Assembly (NCBI GenBank): GCA_012960835.1
Contig: DUAL01000030.1
Span: 11,270-44,950 of the forward strand
Length of the DNA stretch: 33,681 nt
Reading direction: 5' to 3'
DNA from: Flavobacteriales bacterium
GTDB lineage: Bacteria; Bacteroidota; Bacteroidia; Flavobacteriales; BACL11
The notes beneath the pieces are model-generated. The model saw only the letters and a program-made list of their open reading frames with translations. It made no database searches and was not told the DNA's origin. The position numbers and the translations under genes were made by a program. Shown piece after piece: positions 33,067 through 33,681 of this stretch (position 1 is its first letter; every line of letters starts with the position of its first letter).

Positions 33067-33074
33067 CAAAAATA
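33067..33074 (-). promoter_or_regulatory. Putative -7 box (TATTTTTG) for the guaB operon
   Basis: A TAnnTTTG match followed by C lies 24 bases upstream of ATG 33042 and just downstream of the preceding terminator, so it could drive the whole guaB-def run. Confidence 0.5.
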
Positions 33075-33097
33075 GTTAAAATATCAGTTCAAAAGAC

Positions 33098-33122
33098 AAA
33101 AAAAAGTCCCAAAAATGGGACT
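33098..33122 (-). terminator. Rho-independent terminator after the type IX cargo gene
   Basis: On the minus strand AGTCCC-ATTTTT-GGGACT forms a six-pair stem at 33105-33122. It is followed by eight Ts, the first of which is the last base of the stem. It sits 21 bases after the stop of the right-edge gene and separates it from the guaB promoter. Confidence 0.8.
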
Positions 33123-33143
33123 CTTATTTTTATGTGATCTTTC

Positions 33144-33681
33144 TTATCTTATTAAACTTACAATATCTGTTTTTTCTGTGAGCATTCCAACTCCATTTAT
33201 GTATTGAACATGATAGACATAATTTCCATTCTGTGCAGGATTGCCTAAATAATTTCCATCCCATCCTTTAGAGGGGTCATTAGTCCTAAAAATTTCATGC
33301 CCCCATTTATCATAAATTGCAAATGAATAGCCAATTTCAGAAACAAAAGAGGTTATAGGATGAAATATTTCATTATGCTCATCATCATTTGGGGTAAAGG
33401 TGTTTGGCACAATTAAAACAGGAACTTGTGAAATACAAGATATATTCGACAGACTTCTTTCAACAAAACCATAAGGATTTGTATTCCCCTCTAATGCCTC
33501 AACATAATAACAAAACCGGCCGTTTCCATCTGTATATTCAACTACATTATCATTATAAAAATAGTTCTCGCTTCCACCAGAAAAGGTTGCTAATGGAATG
33601 GCTGAGAAATCACCTCTGTTAACCGAACGATAAAGATTATATACTACATCATCACCAAGCCAACCATCATAATCATTAAAC
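33144..33681 (-). CDS. Secreted protein with gliding-motility-type C-terminal sorting domain (C-terminus only)
   Basis: The frame is open to the window edge, so only the last 178 residues or so are seen. An upstream fibronectin-like segment (VVYNLYRSVNRGDFSAIPLA, YYVEALEGN, ending SLSNISCISQVPVLIVPN) leads into the CHU_C domain, which is the type B sorting signal of the type IX secretion system: PNTFTPNDDEHNEIFHP, YSFAIYDKWGHEIFRTND, GWDGNYLGNPAQNGNYVYHV, ending in DIVSLIR. Such proteins are exported across the outer membrane and held at the surface or released. No start codon lies in the window. The GTG at 33410 is internal to the domain, not a start. Confidence 0.93.
   Translation of the reverse strand, partial: FNDYDGWLGDDVVYNLYRSVNRGDFSAIPLATFSGGSENYFYNDNVVEYTDGNGRFCYYVEALEGNTNPYGFVERSLSNISCISQVPVLIVPNTFTPNDDEHNEIFHPITSFVSEIGYSFAIYDKWGHEIFRTNDPSKGWDGNYLGNPAQNGNYVYHVQYINGVGMLTEKTDIVSLIR

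Noticed and set aside
33043..33069. TTG start at 33069 for guaB
   Set aside because: It overlaps the TAnnTTTG promoter box; ATG 33042 gives the normal IMP dehydrogenase N-terminus. The TTG starts at 13040 and 6527 were dropped for similar reasons (they lie at or upstream of the likely transcript start).
33144..33410. Separate small gene starting at GTG 33410
   Set aside because: The same frame continues to the window edge with good fibronectin-like sequence, so this is the C-terminus of a larger protein.
1..33681. CRISPR array, insertion sequence, integron or defence system
   Set aside because: No regular repeats with spacers, transposase, integrase or recognisable defence gene was seen on either strand.

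Overview
The window is chromosomal DNA of an AT-rich member of the Bacteroidota, most likely Flavobacteriales or a close relative. Several things point there: a C-terminal gliding-motility/type IX secretion sorting domain at the right edge; BtuB/BtuG-type vitamin B12 capture; DUF1599 and BT_3928-family genes; an operon of SurA-like isomerases between guaB and moxR; start codons mostly without Shine-Dalgarno sequences; and repeated TAnnTTTG boxes, the -7 element of this phylum. Almost every base belongs to a gene. I see no insertion sequence, prophage, CRISPR array or rRNA, and no gene-free stretch longer than about 280 bases.

Layout. 1-2459 (minus): prmC, a PPC/DUF296 protein and the 5' part of ligA. 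2494-5439 (plus): a ribD gene whose protein carries an extra C-terminal ASCH domain, then an EamA/DMT transporter and a YigZ/IMPACT protein, joined by overlaps. 5445-9767 (minus): a vitamin B12 uptake locus with promoter, cobalamin riboswitch, a BtuB-like TonB-dependent receptor, a BtuG-like beta-propeller lipoprotein, a terminator, and a second propeller lipoprotein with its own promoter. 9806-11698 (minus): pyrD and an HMG-CoA lyase-like gene. 11715-12229: a small XRE regulator preceded by two matching near-palindromic boxes. 12288-14624: a divergent metal locus, with an outer-membrane protein on one side and a DtxR/MntR regulator plus ZIP transporter on the other, sharing a perfect palindromic operator. 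14635-16212: a REP-like palindrome, smpB, tRNA-Arg(ACG), clpS and plsY. 16235-24232 (minus): DUF1599, a BT_3928-type protein, a lone DppB-type permease and tpiA in tight order, then a 1483-residue exported protein of unknown function. 24277-25895 (plus): folP-cdaA. 25885-33074 (minus): guaB, three periplasmic-folding proteins, moxR and def in one tight run. 33144-33681: C-terminus of a secreted protein with a type B sorting domain.

Most genes are core housekeeping. The most unusual points are the RibD-ASCH fusion and its overlapping transporter, the shared DtxR-type operator linking an outer-membrane protein to a ZIP transporter, the two separately controlled B12-type propeller lipoproteins, several promoters placed so close to start codons that the mRNAs may be leaderless, and the giant exported protein.
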